A stretch of DNA of 64,000 nucleotides from Glutamicibacter arilaitensis Re117 (lineage in GTDB: Bacteria; Actinomycetota; Actinomycetes; Actinomycetales; Micrococcaceae), in NCBI RefSeq assembly GCF_000197735.1, contig NC_014550.1, positions 2,852,001 through 2,916,000 on the forward strand. Reading direction: 5' to 3'. Both the position numbers and the translations under genes were made by a program. Below, one piece after another: positions 14,437 to 23,710 of the stretch (positions are counted from its first letter, which is position 1; each line of letters begins with the position of its first letter). Below the pieces are notes generated by a model, which saw only the letters and a list, made by a program, of their open reading frames with translations, was not told the origin of the DNA and did not search any database.

Positions 14437-17402
14437 CGTCCAACTCCCGTCCGCGAGGCCTGGATCGCATCATGGCGATCCACTGGGCTGCGGCCTTCGG
14501 ACAGCGAATCAATTTCACTGCCCAGCGAGCGCAGTACATCCTGCACGAGGCCCAGAACCACCAGGTACACTCCAATGTCGAAAATGGTCGAGGTGACGAA
14601 CTTGTGATCTCCGAAGAACCAGAATTCCACCGCGTACGTTGTGAAGATCTCGTCGCCCAGCAGCAGCGGCACGACCCCGGCCAGTCCAGCCAGGGCGATG
14701 CCCCCGCCGATCAGCATGCCCGGTGCGATGCGCATCGATTCGGACAGCTCCACGCGGCCGCCGGCCAGGTAGCGGATGGTCAGTGCCAGACCCGCGATCA
14801 ACCCTCCGGCGAATCCGCCACCGGGGGTGTTGTGCCCGGTGAGCAGCGCATAGACGGACATGATCAACACGGTGTGGAAGATCAGTCGGGTGACGACTTC
14901 GAAAATGATCGAGCGGCGTTCAGCGACCAGGGTGCTGCCGGCCATCAGCCAGTCCTGGTTGGAGCTGCTGGCAAAGCGACGTGCAATGCGCAGCTCGGTT
15001 TCCTTCGATTCCTTGGTGCCGATCGCTTCGGAACCCGAATCGATGGTGCCCGGGGCGACTTCATGGGCGCGGACCCGGCTGCCGAAGCTGCGTCCGGCGA
15101 AGATCAGCGATGCCACACCGGTGGCCGCGGCGGCCAGCACGGTGATTTCCCCGAAGGTATCCCACACACGCATGTCCACCAGCGCCACGTTGACGATATT
15201 CTTGCCGTACCCCTCGGTGTACGCCATCTCCGGCCAAGCCAGGGAGATGCGTGCTTCGGTACGCGCGGCCATCATGGCGATGGCGATGTACACCACCATC
15301 ACCGCCAATGCGATGGCCAGAATGGCGCGGCCCCATTTGATCCGGGTCAGTCCAACCCACAAGCGCTTGGGCAGGGCGCGCAAGGCCAGCACGAAGGAAA
15401 CCAGCACGATGGTTTCCACCAAAAGCTGGGTCAGCGCCAGATCCGGGGCACCTTGCAGAGCGAAGATCGCGACCATGCCGTAGCCGGTCACCGACACCAT
15501 CAGCACCGCCATGAAGCGCTTCGGCGCGGTAATGGCCACGACCGCCCCGGCGATGATCACCGCACCAATCAGCAGCTGGGCAGGATGATCGGCGATGATC
15601 CAGTTGGTGGGCCACGGGGTGTAGACGGTCAGTGCGATGGCCAGCGGAATCACCAGGACCACTACCAAGATGACGCCCAGGTAGAAGGACAGCGAACCAC
15701 GCTGGGTACGACCGGTGATCCAAATGGCCACCTTGTCCAGCACGTTCACCGACATGCGGTACAGTTCCTCGGCCGAGGTGAGCATGCGGCGCAGCGGCGC
15801 GCCGGTGTCGGTACGATGGCGCAGCCAGAAGAAGCACAGGCCCACGGTTACCGAAATCGCGCTAAGTCCCAGCGCTGTATTGAAACCGGCAAATGGCAGC
15901 AGGTGCATATTTCCCGGACCGCCCTGAGCCGCTGACCAGTGGATCACCAAAGGCTCCACCAGTTGCGGGTAGACGCCTAGGAACAAGGTCATGGCCGAAA
16001 GCACCAGCAATGGTGCCAAGAAGATCAGGGTTGGGGCTTTGCATTCCAGTGGCGGCAGCTTCTTTTTCTTCACCCCGAAGGCACCGATGAGGAAACGCAG
16101 CGAGTAGGCCATGGTCAGTGCCGCGCCTAGGACTAGGCCGACCAGCGCGTAGATCCCCCACCCGGCATCCAGGTGCAGGGCCGCTTCGTAGACCGCTTCC
16201 TTGGCGACGAAGCCGAAAAGCAACGGGACACCTGCCATGGAGGCCGCGGCGATGCCGGCCGTAGTGGCCAGGATCGGCATGGCCCGGCGCAAACCGGTCA
16301 GCTTGCGGATATCGCGGGTACCGGTGTTGTGGTCAATGATGCCCACGCTCAAGAACAGTGTCGCCTTGAACAGGCCGTGGGCCAAGGTCATCGCCAGCGC
16401 GGCAAAGGCCGCCTCAGCCGTGCCGAAGCCGAAGACCGCGATGATGAAGCCCAGCTGCGAAACCGTGCCGAAGGCCAGGATCAGCTTCAAGTCATATTGC
16501 TTCAGTGCCCGGTAGCCTCCGACGAGCATGGTGAGAATACCAATGCCCACGGTCATCGGAACCCACAGCGTCGTCTCGGCAAAGCCCGGGGCCATGCGTG
16601 CGATCAGGTAGACGCCGGCCTTGACCATGGCTGCGGCATGCAGGTACGCGGAGACCGGGGTCGGTGCAGCCATCGCGCCAGGCAGCCAGAAGTGGAAAGG
16701 AACCAGGGCCGACTTGGAAATCGCACCGACGATGATCAGGGCCACCGCAATGTCGGTGAAACTGCCCAGGGCCACCAGTTCATCGGCCGAAGCCATGATT
16801 TCCGAAAGCTGGTAGCTATCCGCCGCGGATCCGAGCATCAAGATGCCAGCGAGCATCACCAGACCGCCAAGGGTGGTGATGATCAGCGCGTTCATGGCCG
16901 AACGGCGTGCGGTGATCAGCGCCTGGCTGAAACCGATGAGCAGGTAGGAAAGCACACTGGTGATTTCCCAGAAGATGAACATGATGATGACGTCATCGGC
17001 GGTGACCAGCCCGGTCATCGCACCGGCGAAGGCCACCATCTTCGCTGCGAAGCCGCCGATCTGAGGGTCATCATTCTTGAAATAGCGGGCGCAATAGAAA
17101 AGCACCAGCGCGCCAACACCGAGAATCAGCAGCAGAATTGTTGCGGCCAGAGAATCCAAACGGAAATTCAGGGCGATATTCAGCCCCGGAATCCACTCCA
17201 TCTGCACCGACGGAGGGGCATTGGGTGCACCGCTGGCCAGGGAATTATCGGCAGCAAGAACCGCCGGCATGCGCGTCAACAACCAAACGAATCCCACTGC
17301 GGGAACGACCGCTACAACGTAAAAAGCGTTTCTTTTGAGAACCCGGAAAATCAAGGGGCACAAAACGGCGGTCGCAAACAGCGCAACGAGAATTACTAGC
17401 AC
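14433..17402 (-). CDS. mnhA: Na+/H+ antiporter subunit A fused to subunit B (MnhAB)
   Basis: About 989 residues. The first ~500 residues are the NuoL-like channel with IFWEITSVLSYLLIGF, KSALVPFHFWLPGAMAAPTP and YLHAAAMVKAGVYL. After the MrpA C-terminal region comes an MrpB-type domain (SVYALLTGHNTPGGGFAGGL, then TSTIFDIGVYLVVLGLV), so this is the six-gene type of mrp operon without separate mnhB. It is a main ion-translocating subunit for Na+/H+ exchange and pH homeostasis. Start GTG 17402 is preferred because AGAGGAG lies 6 nt upstream; a longer frame to 17504 lacks such support. Confidence 0.95.
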   Translation of the reverse strand: MLVILVALFATAVLCPLIFRVLKRNAFYVVAVVPAVGFVWLLTRMPAVLAADNSLASGAPNAPPSVQMEWIPGLNIALNFRLDSLAATILLLILGVGALVLFYCARYFKNDDPQIGGFAAKMVAFAGAMTGLVTADDVIIMFIFWEITSVLSYLLIGFSQALITARRSAMNALIITTLGGLVMLAGILMLGSAADSYQLSEIMASADELVALGSFTDIAVALIIVGAISKSALVPFHFWLPGAMAAPTPVSAYLHAAAMVKAGVYLIARMAPGFAETTLWVPMTVGIGILTMLVGGYRALKQYDLKLILAFGTVSQLGFIIAVFGFGTAEAAFAALAMTLAHGLFKATLFLSVGIIDHNTGTRDIRKLTGLRRAMPILATTAGIAAASMAGVPLLFGFVAKEAVYEAALHLDAGWGIYALVGLVLGAALTMAYSLRFLIGAFGVKKKKLPPLECKAPTLIFLAPLLVLSAMTLFLGVYPQLVEPLVIHWSAAQGGPGNMHLLPFAGFNTALGLSAISVTVGLCFFWLRHRTDTGAPLRRMLTSAEELYRMSVNVLDKVAIWITGRTQRGSLSFYLGVILVVVLVIPLAIALTVYTPWPTNWIIADHPAQLLIGAVIIAGAVVAITAPKRFMAVLMVSVTGYGMVAIFALQGAPDLALTQLLVETIVLVSFVLALRALPKRLWVGLTRIKWGRAILAIALAVMVVYIAIAMMAARTEARISLAWPEMAYTEGYGKNIVNVALVDMRVWDTFGEITVLAAAATGVASLIFAGRSFGSRVRAHEVAPGTIDSGSEAIGTKESKETELRIARRFASSSNQDWLMAGSTLVAERRSIIFEVVTRLIFHTVLIMSVYALLTGHNTPGGGFAGGLIAGLALTIRYLAGGRVELSESMRIAPGMLIGGGIALAGLAGVVPLLLGDEIFTTYAVEFWFFGDHKFVTSTIFDIGVYLVVLGLVQDVLRSLGSEIDSLSEGRSPVDRHDAIQASRTGVGR

Positions 17403-17440
17403 GCGTCTCCTCTGTCGGCTGGTGGTGGGCAGAGTAACCA

Positions 17441-17460
17441 AAGCACTTGAGAAAGTGCTT
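17441..17460 (-). promoter_or_regulatory. Hairpin in the mrp operon leader
   Basis: AAGCACTT-gaga-AAGTGCTT, a perfect 8-bp stem with a 4-nt loop, 39 nt upstream of the mnhA start. It could be a protein-binding operator or an RNA hairpin in the leader; no known riboswitch is recognised. Confidence 0.35.
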
Positions 17461-17617
17461 GAGACTCTGATTTTATCAGCCGGAAGCGTACGGCAATTGC
17501 GCAAATGGGGCGTTTATGGAACATTTCCCTTGTTTTCCGCAACTAGCTGATTTTCGGATTCTCACTTTATTTTCCAAAAAAGACGTTCCTATTCAGCTAC
17601 TGATTACCCGTTGCCGG

Positions 17618-17623
17618 TACGAT
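17618..17623 (+). promoter_or_regulatory. Candidate -10 box of a leaderless MFS transcript
   Basis: TACGAT is 6 nt upstream of the ATG at 17630, with no Shine-Dalgarno in between. Transcription would start on the initiation codon. Confidence 0.4.
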
Positions 17624-17629
17624 GCCAGC

Positions 17630-18949
17630 ATGGAAATCACACAGGGCCAGTCACTAGTGGCTAGGGAAAAGTGGCTTAACAAGTACACCTGGGCTTGGGC
17701 CAGCTGGGACTGGGGCCAAGCAGCGGTCAACGCTGTCATGATTACTTTCGTCTTCACCGTCTATCTGACCAGCGAATTATTCGGCGACACCGATTACGCC
17801 TCCTTAGTGCTTTCCCAGGCCTTGGCCATCGGCGGAGTGGCCATCGCCTTGCTGGTGCCGATCACCGGGCTCCGGGCCGATGTGGCTGGACGGCGTAAGC
17901 TGTGGATCATCGTCAATACGCTGATTCTCGTGGCGATCTGCGCAGCCTGCTTCTTCGTCTACCCCGACCCGTCCTACCTGTGGTTCGGCGCAATCCTGAT
18001 CGCGGCCATGTCGGTGTTCAGCGAATTCGCCGGCGTGAACTACAACGCGGTGCTCAACCAGATCTCCACCAAGGCGACGGTGGGCAAGGTCTCCGGATTC
18101 GGCTGGGGCATGGGCTATGTCGGCGGCATCCTCGCTCTGGCCCTGGTGCTCTTCGGCTTCGTCCAGCCAATCGTGGACTGGCCCGGAGCAAGCACCGACC
18201 AATCCTTGAACCTGCGTTGGGTGGCGTTGTTCTCCGCAGCGTGGTGCTTGCTCTTCGCCCTGCCGTTGTTCTTCGTGATCCCCGAGGCTCCGGCCAGCAG
18301 CTCGAAGAAAATCCCGCTATCGCAGTCCTATAAGGTGCTGCTGAAAAACATCATGGAGCTATGGCGCAGCGACCGCAACTTGCTGTTCTTCTTGTGTTCC
18401 TCGGCGGTGTTCCGTGACGGCTTGGCTGCGATCTTCACCTTTGGCGGGGTCATCGCCGCTGGCACTTTTGGTTTCACCATGACTGAAGTAATCATCTTCG
18501 CGATCGTCGGCAACGTGGTTGCCGCCCTGGGAGCAGTGCTGGGTGGCCGTGTCGATGACTGGCTCGGTCCTAAGGCGGTCATTGTCGGCTCGCTGATCGG
18601 CCTGCTGGTTGCCGGGGCTGGAGTCTTCTTCTCCCCCGAAGCCAGCGGATTCTGGATCTTCGGCCTGCTCCTGTGCCTCTTCGTCGGGCCAGCCCAGGCA
18701 GCTTCGCGTTCCTACCTCTCGCGGTTGATCCCCGAAGGACGTGAGGGCGAACTCTTCGGTCTGTATGCGACCACCGGCCGCGCCGTGTCCTTCTTAGCTC
18801 CGGCACTGTTCGCTGGGGCGATCGCCATCGCCACCCCGCTGGTGGACTCCGGCCAGGCCCAGCGTTATGGCATCTTGGGGATTCTGCTGGTCTTGGCCCT
18901 TGGTCTGCTCTTGCTGCTGCCTATCCGTTCCCCGCGCAAATCCAGCTAG
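17630..18949 (+). CDS. MFS transporter, UMF1/Atg22-like
   Basis: 439 residues, about 12 helices. The opening TWAWASWDWGQAAVNAVMITFVFTVY is typical of the bacterial UMF1 branch of the major facilitator superfamily, and LADVAGRR-like LRADVAGRRK follows TM2. The substrate is unknown. ATG 17630 is chosen because the upstream extension (from 17516) is not family-like; see the leaderless promoter. The gene stands alone and ends in a 48-nt perfect palindrome. Confidence 0.88.
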   Translation: MEITQGQSLVAREKWLNKYTWAWASWDWGQAAVNAVMITFVFTVYLTSELFGDTDYASLVLSQALAIGGVAIALLVPITGLRADVAGRRKLWIIVNTLILVAICAACFFVYPDPSYLWFGAILIAAMSVFSEFAGVNYNAVLNQISTKATVGKVSGFGWGMGYVGGILALALVLFGFVQPIVDWPGASTDQSLNLRWVALFSAAWCLLFALPLFFVIPEAPASSSKKIPLSQSYKVLLKNIMELWRSDRNLLFFLCSSAVFRDGLAAIFTFGGVIAAGTFGFTMTEVIIFAIVGNVVAALGAVLGGRVDDWLGPKAVIVGSLIGLLVAGAGVFFSPEASGFWIFGLLLCLFVGPAQAASRSYLSRLIPEGREGELFGLYATTGRAVSFLAPALFAGAIAIATPLVDSGQAQRYGILGILLVLALGLLLLLPIRSPRKSS

Positions 18950-18955
18950 CAAGAA

Positions 18956-19003
18956 ATGCGCAAACGGCGCTGGCCTCAATTGAGGCCAGCGCCGTTTGCG
19001 CAT
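18956..19003. terminator. 48-nt perfect palindrome, bidirectional terminator
   Basis: The two 24-nt halves are exact reverse complements, centred at 18979/18980 (AATT). It lies between the convergent MFS gene and dcd. As RNA it forms a very long stem with a minimal loop. There is no long U run on either side. Confidence 0.75.
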
Positions 19004-19022
19004 TCGCTGCAGGTGGCAGCGA

Positions 19023-19604
19023 TTAGTTTTCGATGATGGTGCGGTGGAAATTCAGGTGGCTGCGCGAAGCCGTCGGGCCACGCTGGCCCTGGTAGCGGTT
19101 GCCGTACGGACCGGAACCATAAGGGTGCTCGGTGTCCGAGGTCAGCTTGAAGAAGCACAGCTGGCCGATCTTGGAGCCCGGCCACAGCTTAATTGGCAAG
19201 GTGGCCATATTGGATAGTTCCAAGGTCACGTGTCCGGAGAAGCCTGGATCAATGAAACCTGCGGTGGAGTGGGTGAGCAGGCCCAAACGGCCCAAGGAGC
19301 TCTTGCCTTCCAAGCGGGCGGCCACGCCATGGCCCAAGGTAACCACTTCATAGGTCGAACCGAGCACGAACTCGCCGGGGTGCAAGATGAATGGCTCATC
19401 TGGGTCTACCTCGACCAAGCGGGTCAGTTCATCCTGCTCAACCGAGGGATCGATGTGCGCATACTTGTGGTTGTCGAAAAGCCGGAAGAACCGGTCAAGT
19501 CGAACATCCACGGATGCGGGCTGGACCATCTGCGGGTCAAAGGGCTCAAGCCCGATCTCACCGGAGGCTATTTCTCGACGAATGTCACCATCTGAATACA
19601 ACAC
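19023..19604 (-). CDS. dcd: dCTP deaminase (possibly bifunctional dCTP deaminase/dUTPase)
   Basis: 193 residues. The motif [18 protein letters not shown] contains the catalytic Glu of dCTP deaminases, followed by [20 protein letters not shown]; the C-terminus has the nucleotide-closing region [17 protein letters not shown]. It supplies dUMP/dUTP for thymidylate synthesis in the cytosol. Mycobacterial homologues do both deamination and dUTP cleavage, so bifunctionality is possible here. Start is a GTG followed by TTG; the SD is weak. Confidence 0.93.
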   Translation of the reverse strand: MLYSDGDIRREIASGEIGLEPFDPQMVQPASVDVRLDRFFRLFDNHKYAHIDPSVEQDELTRLVEVDPDEPFILHPGEFVLGSTYEVVTLGHGVAARLEGKSSLGRLGLLTHSTAGFIDPGFSGHVTLELSNMATLPIKLWPGSKIGQLCFFKLTSDTEHPYGSGPYGNRYQGQRGPTASRSHLNFHRTIIEN

Positions 19605-19792
19605 GACTATTAATTTATCCTGATTTTCCCCGCTGGCCGAACTATTGAGCTAATGAGGCGCGATGCGTCGGCCCGAGTCCATGGACTGCTCATCACGAGG
19701 TGACTTATTTCCCACCAATTACCCAGCGTTTCCAGCTATCGTTAAGGTGGGATTTTTCCCATCATTGCTACGCAACACAAGGGTTATTCAAC

Positions 19793-20650
19793 ATGCGCCT
19801 AGCCTCTGCGCTTACCGGCACCGTTCTCGTCTCGGCACTTCTTCTCTCCGGCACCGCCGCATTCGCGGCTCCTGCCGACGAACTGCCTGCCGTTCAGAGC
19901 GCCCAGTTATCCAAGGCTTCCAGTCCGCTTGCGTTGATCAACCCAACCACTAAGCTCTCTCCCGAGGACTATGTCCCGGCCAAGCTGGTGAATGTGGCAG
20001 GCACCAGTCTCACCCTGCGTCCCGAAGCCGCCGAAGCTGTCGAAGCGTTCATCGCCGATGCCCGCGTGGCCGGACACCAGATCAAGCTGCTCAGCGCCTA
20101 CCGTTCATACCAGCGCCAGGCAGTTCTGTTCAATAAATACCAGGCCCAGTACGGCACCGCTTATGCCGAGCGGATTTCCGCGCGCCCCGGTACCAGCGAA
20201 CACCAGCTGGGTTTGGCAGCCGATCTGGGCTACACCAATAGCCGCGCCGAGCTGAAAGCAGAATTCGGCCAGACCCCGGCCGGCCTTTGGATCGCCGAGC
20301 ACGCGACCGAATACGGATTGATCATCCGCTACCCGCAGGGCAAGGAAGAGATCACCGGATACAAGTACGAACCGTGGCATGTGCGCTATGTCGGTACCGA
20401 GCACGCCCAAGCGATGCAGGATTCCGGGGCTGAAACTTTAGAGGAATACCACCAGCTGCTCAGTGATGCGCTGAAGGCCGCCGAAGCAAGCGAAGCGGAA
20501 ATCGCCGTTGAGCCTAAGGAAAAGAAATCTGAAAAGGACTCTGAAAAAGAGCTTGAGAAGTCCGGCGATGGCGTGGTGGCGGACGAAGACCTGCTGGTCC
20601 TGCGCTTCCTTCCACCGTACCGGGACTGGGGCTTCGGCTTCACCGAATAA
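19793..20650 (+). CDS. D-alanyl-D-alanine carboxypeptidase, VanY/LdcB (M15B) family
   Basis: 285 residues. Signal peptide at 1-26 (hydrophobic core then AFAAPADE). The zinc peptidase signature is present: SAYRSYQRQAVLF, SEHQLGLAADLG (His137, Asp144) and EPWHVRY (His196), as in M15B enzymes that trim peptidoglycan stem peptides outside the membrane. The last ~60 residues are rich in Glu/Lys (about 225-268), a low-complexity tail that may bind the wall. ATG 19793 is chosen because it directly opens the signal peptide. Confidence 0.9.
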   Translation: MRLASALTGTVLVSALLLSGTAAFAAPADELPAVQSAQLSKASSPLALINPTTKLSPEDYVPAKLVNVAGTSLTLRPEAAEAVEAFIADARVAGHQIKLLSAYRSYQRQAVLFNKYQAQYGTAYAERISARPGTSEHQLGLAADLGYTNSRAELKAEFGQTPAGLWIAEHATEYGLIIRYPQGKEEITGYKYEPWHVRYVGTEHAQAMQDSGAETLEEYHQLLSDALKAAEASEAEIAVEPKEKKSEKDSEKELEKSGDGVVADEDLLVLRFLPPYRDWGFGFTE

Positions 20651-20656
20651 TCTGGC

Positions 20657-20998
20657 TTAGAAGAACGTCGCTATCAGAAGCACAATCGCCGCTGGAATCA
20701 GCGACGCCGCCACCGCCAGGCTCCAGCTCACTGCGTTGCTGCCCAAGGTTCCGTGTTCTCCCGGATCAGTCCGGTGCGAGATCACGTTGAAGTTGGACAG
20801 CACCCAAATCATGGTGCAGATCGCCAACGGTGGACCGAGCACGCTCTGCATGGGCAACAGCGAATTGGCTTCATACCAATCCTTGGCCATCTGGCCCCAG
20901 GAGGTCAGCGGAGTACGGATCACCATCAAGGCCATCACCCAGTAGTAAATAATTCCGGGGATGCCAAGCAGTAGATTCACGAAGACAAGCCGCTTCAT
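20657..20998 (-). CDS. Small membrane protein of unknown function
   Basis: 113 residues with three predicted helices (residues about 4-27, 55-70, 90-112) and a short polar loop ISHRTDPGEHGTLGS. No family recognised. It is convergent with the carboxypeptidase gene (6 nt between stops) and preceded by a usable SD (AAGGGGAA). It is probably transcribed alone. Confidence 0.6.
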   Translation of the reverse strand: MKRLVFVNLLLGIPGIIYYWVMALMVIRTPLTSWGQMAKDWYEANSLLPMQSVLGPPLAICTMIWVLSNFNVISHRTDPGEHGTLGSNAVSWSLAVAASLIPAAIVLLIATFF

Positions 20999-21105
20999 GC
21001 CGTTCCCCTTAGAAGTATTCGAACTGGTCGTTTAACGAGCCCCACGTAGTCTACCCAAGCCCGCTGGAAACAGTTCCCAGAAACGTAGACCCAGTACACC
21101 GAAAA

Positions 21106-21144
21106 AGCAGGGAGCCACCAGCTAATGCTGGCAGCTCCCTGCTT
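21106..21144 (-). terminator. Terminator downstream of fumarase
   Basis: AAGCAGGGAGC-ca-CCAGC-taat-GCTGG-ca-GCTCCCTGCTT, a long two-part stem 16 nt after the fumarase stop. On the minus strand it is followed by TTTTTCGG. Confidence 0.8.
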
Positions 21145-21159
21145 GAAGAGGTAGAAGTC

Positions 21160-22866
21160 CTACTTCGAACGCACTGGAATGCCGGTGAAGGTCGGCTTCA
21201 AGGTTTCTGCGAAGAAGTCCTCGCCCTTGTCATCAACCACGATGAAGGCCGGGAAGTCCTCAACCTCGATCTTCCAGATTGCTTCCATGCCCAGTTCCTC
21301 GTATTCGAGAACCTCGACCTTCTTGATGCAATCCTGGGCCAGGCGTGCCGCCGGACCGCCAATGGAACCGAGGTAGAAACCACCGTGGTTGTTGCACGCA
21401 TCGGTGACCTGCTTGGAACGGTTGCCCTTGGCCAGCATGACCATCGAACCGCCAGCTGCCTGGAACTGATCCACGTAGGAGTCCATGCGTCCTGCGGTAG
21501 TCGGACCGAAGGAACCCGAAGGCATGCCTTCTGGGGTCTTGGCAGGACCTGCATAGTAGACCGGGTGGTCCTTGAGGTACTGCGGCATTTCTTCGCCAGC
21601 GTCCAGGCGCTCCTTGATCTTGGAGTGCGCGATATCGCGGGCCACAACCAGCGGGCCGGTCAGCGACAAGCGGGTCTTGACCGGGTACTTGGTCAGCTCG
21701 GCCAGGATCTCGCTCATCGGCTTCTTCAAGTCGATCTTGACTACCGAGGAGCCACCGGTGCCGGTGACACCATCGGTCTCGTCGTCGTGTGCGGCCAGGG
21801 CCGGGTGGTCCTCCGCCGGCATGAATCGGGCTGGATCGGTCTCCAGTTGCTCCACGAACAGGCCCTCTTCGGTGATCTTGGCCAGCATCTGGCGGTCAGC
21901 CGAGCAGGATACTGCGATGGCCACTGGCAGCGAGGCGCCGTGGCGAGGCAGGCGCACCACGCGCACGTCATGGCAGAAGTACTTGCCGCCGAACTGGGCG
22001 CCAATGCCGAAGTGGCGGGTCAGCTCCAGGACCTTGTCTTCAAGTTCGGTGTCGCGGAAGCCGCGGCCGGTCATCGCGCCTTCGGTTGGCAGCGAATCCA
22101 GGTACTTGGCCGAACCGTACTTCGCGGTCTTCAACGCCATCTCGGCACTGGTGCCGCCGATGACGATGGACAGGTGGTACGGAGGGCACGCGGCGGTGCC
22201 CAGCGAACGCAGCTTCTCGTCGAGGAACTTCAGCATGGAGTTCTCGTTGAGGATAGCCTTGGTCTCCTGGTACAGGAAGGACTTGTTGGCCGACCCCCCG
22301 CCCTTGGCCATGAACAGGAACTTGTAGCTGGTGTCAGCGCCGTCCTTGGTATTGGCGTACAGGTCGATCTGCGCCGGGAGGTTGTTGCCGGTGGCCTTCT
22401 CTTCCCAGGTAGTGATCGGGGCCAGCTGCGAGTAGCGCAGGTTCAGGCGGGTGTAGGCGTTGTAGATGCCGCGCGAGAGCGAGATCTCGTCCTGCTCTTC
22501 GGAGAGCACGCGCTGACCGCGCTTGCCCATCACGATCGCGGTGCCAGTATCCTGGCACATTGGCAGGATACCGCCGGCGGCGATGTTCGCGTTCTTCAGC
22601 AGGTCCAGGGCCACGAACTTGTCATTCGGGCTGGCTTCCTCATCGTCGAGGATGTTGCGCAGCTGCTGCAGGTGGGCCGGACGCAGGTAGTGCGAGATGT
22701 CGTGCAGTGCGGTCTCGGCCAGCTGCTCCAGGGCCTGAGGTGCGACCTTCAGGAAGTTCTTTCCATCCGGGCCGGCGACAACTTCGACGCCTTCGGAGGA
22801 AATCTTGCGGTATGGGGTGGTGTCTTCGCCAATAGGCAGAAGATCCTCATAACGGAATTCAGGCAT
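21160..22866 (-). CDS. fumA: Fumarate hydratase class I (iron-sulfur)
   Basis: About 568 residues, a single-chain class I fumarase with both alpha- and beta-type parts. Cysteine-bearing segments fit the [4Fe-4S] ligands ([42 protein letters not shown]); the C-terminal half has [23 protein letters not shown] and [14 protein letters not shown]. It interconverts fumarate and malate in the TCA cycle. ATG 22866 is preferred (AAGGA 7-12 nt upstream); an in-frame ATG at 22905 would add 13 residues. Confidence 0.93.
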   Translation of the reverse strand: MPEFRYEDLLPIGEDTTPYRKISSEGVEVVAGPDGKNFLKVAPQALEQLAETALHDISHYLRPAHLQQLRNILDDEEASPNDKFVALDLLKNANIAAGGILPMCQDTGTAIVMGKRGQRVLSEEQDEISLSRGIYNAYTRLNLRYSQLAPITTWEEKATGNNLPAQIDLYANTKDGADTSYKFLFMAKGGGSANKSFLYQETKAILNENSMLKFLDEKLRSLGTAACPPYHLSIVIGGTSAEMALKTAKYGSAKYLDSLPTEGAMTGRGFRDTELEDKVLELTRHFGIGAQFGGKYFCHDVRVVRLPRHGASLPVAIAVSCSADRQMLAKITEEGLFVEQLETDPARFMPAEDHPALAAHDDETDGVTGTGGSSVVKIDLKKPMSEILAELTKYPVKTRLSLTGPLVVARDIAHSKIKERLDAGEEMPQYLKDHPVYYAGPAKTPEGMPSGSFGPTTAGRMDSYVDQFQAAGGSMVMLAKGNRSKQVTDACNNHGGFYLGSIGGPAARLAQDCIKKVEVLEYEELGMEAIWKIEVEDFPAFIVVDDKGEDFFAETLKPTFTGIPVRSK

Positions 22867-22977
22867 GCTCAGTCCTTGATTCAATCGTGTGTGCTCATCT
22901 GCCATTTTAGGCCTTTACCCCGAATTAACCGCATTCGGCGTTTGCACCTGAGGGTTTATCGCGACATGCTGTAATAC

Positions 22978-23463
22978 ATGAGCAACGAGAACCCTTCCGA
23001 GGCGCACCAGGACCAAGAACCAAACCAGGGCCCGGATGCGATCATCGAAACCCCGATGGACAAGGCGCGGGCGCAGCCTAAAACGCACTTCGAAATGATG
23101 TTGCAGGCCGGGCTTAATAAACCAGAGCTTTCCGGCTCGGTCATTGGCGCGTTCATGAGCGCTGAGGTGTACTTCCTCTCCCGTGAAGAGGTCACCGGCG
23201 AGAACAAGAACGCCCAGCCGATGCTGCTGACCAACCCATCGGGCGATGCCATGGTCGCGGTCTTCACCTCGTTGGAACGCATCCCTTCTTCCTATATCGA
23301 CATGGCGCCGTACGGCGTGAAGGTCCAGGGCGCCACCGTGGTGCGCGCACTGGAGAACACCGGCTTCGTGGTGAACCCGGGCGATGACCTCAGCTTCGAA
23401 GTCCCTGCCGATGGGGTGGCGATTTTGCGAGAACAGCTGCTCAAGCAGAAGCCAAGCCAGTAG
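22978..23463 (+). CDS. SseB-like domain protein
   Basis: 161 residues. After a polar acidic N-terminus (about 35 residues), the segment FFLSREEV-like VYFLSREEVTGENKNAQPMLLTN, then VAVFTSLERIPSS and a terminal LSFEVPADGVAILREQL match the SseB/YidB-type N-terminal domain of many actinobacterial proteins of unknown role. No signal peptide; cytosolic. Divergent from fumA with a 111-nt shared upstream region. Confidence 0.7.
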   Translation: MSNENPSEAHQDQEPNQGPDAIIETPMDKARAQPKTHFEMMLQAGLNKPELSGSVIGAFMSAEVYFLSREEVTGENKNAQPMLLTNPSGDAMVAVFTSLERIPSSYIDMAPYGVKVQGATVVRALENTGFVVNPGDDLSFEVPADGVAILREQLLKQKPSQ

Positions 23464-23566
23464 CAGCGTAATTATTGCCACGATTTCCCGTGCCGTTTTC
23501 CGGTGCACCGGATTCGTGGGATATGCTTTTGATGCCCGGGCCGTCGATAGGCCGCTCGGTGCACTT

Positions 23567-23637
23567 GCGGGCGTAGCTCAATGGTAGAGCGCTAGCTTCC
23601 CAAGCTCGATACGCGGGTTCGATTCCCGTCGCCCGCT
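23567..23637 (+). tRNA. tRNA-Gly (anticodon CCC)
   Basis: Full cloverleaf in 71 nt: acceptor GCGGGCG/CGCCCGC, D arm GCTC-AATGGTA-GAGC, anticodon loop TTCCCAA, T arm with TTCGATT, discriminator T; CCA is not encoded. Anticodon CCC reads GGG. The anticodon stem CTAGC/GCTCG has a U28-C42 mismatch. A strong terminator follows directly. Confidence 0.93.
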
Positions 23638-23642
23638 CAAGG

Positions 23643-23678
23643 AAAACGTCGGGGCACCCATGGTGCTCCGACGTTTTT
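23643..23678 (+). terminator. Rho-independent terminator after tRNA-Gly
   Basis: AAAACGTCGG-GGCACC-loop-GGTGCT-CCGACGTTTTT: a 13-bp stem followed by a T run, 6 nt after the tRNA. Confidence 0.9.
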
Positions 23679-23710
23679 AGTCTGTGCACAGCAATCCAAA
23701 AGGAGCCAAG

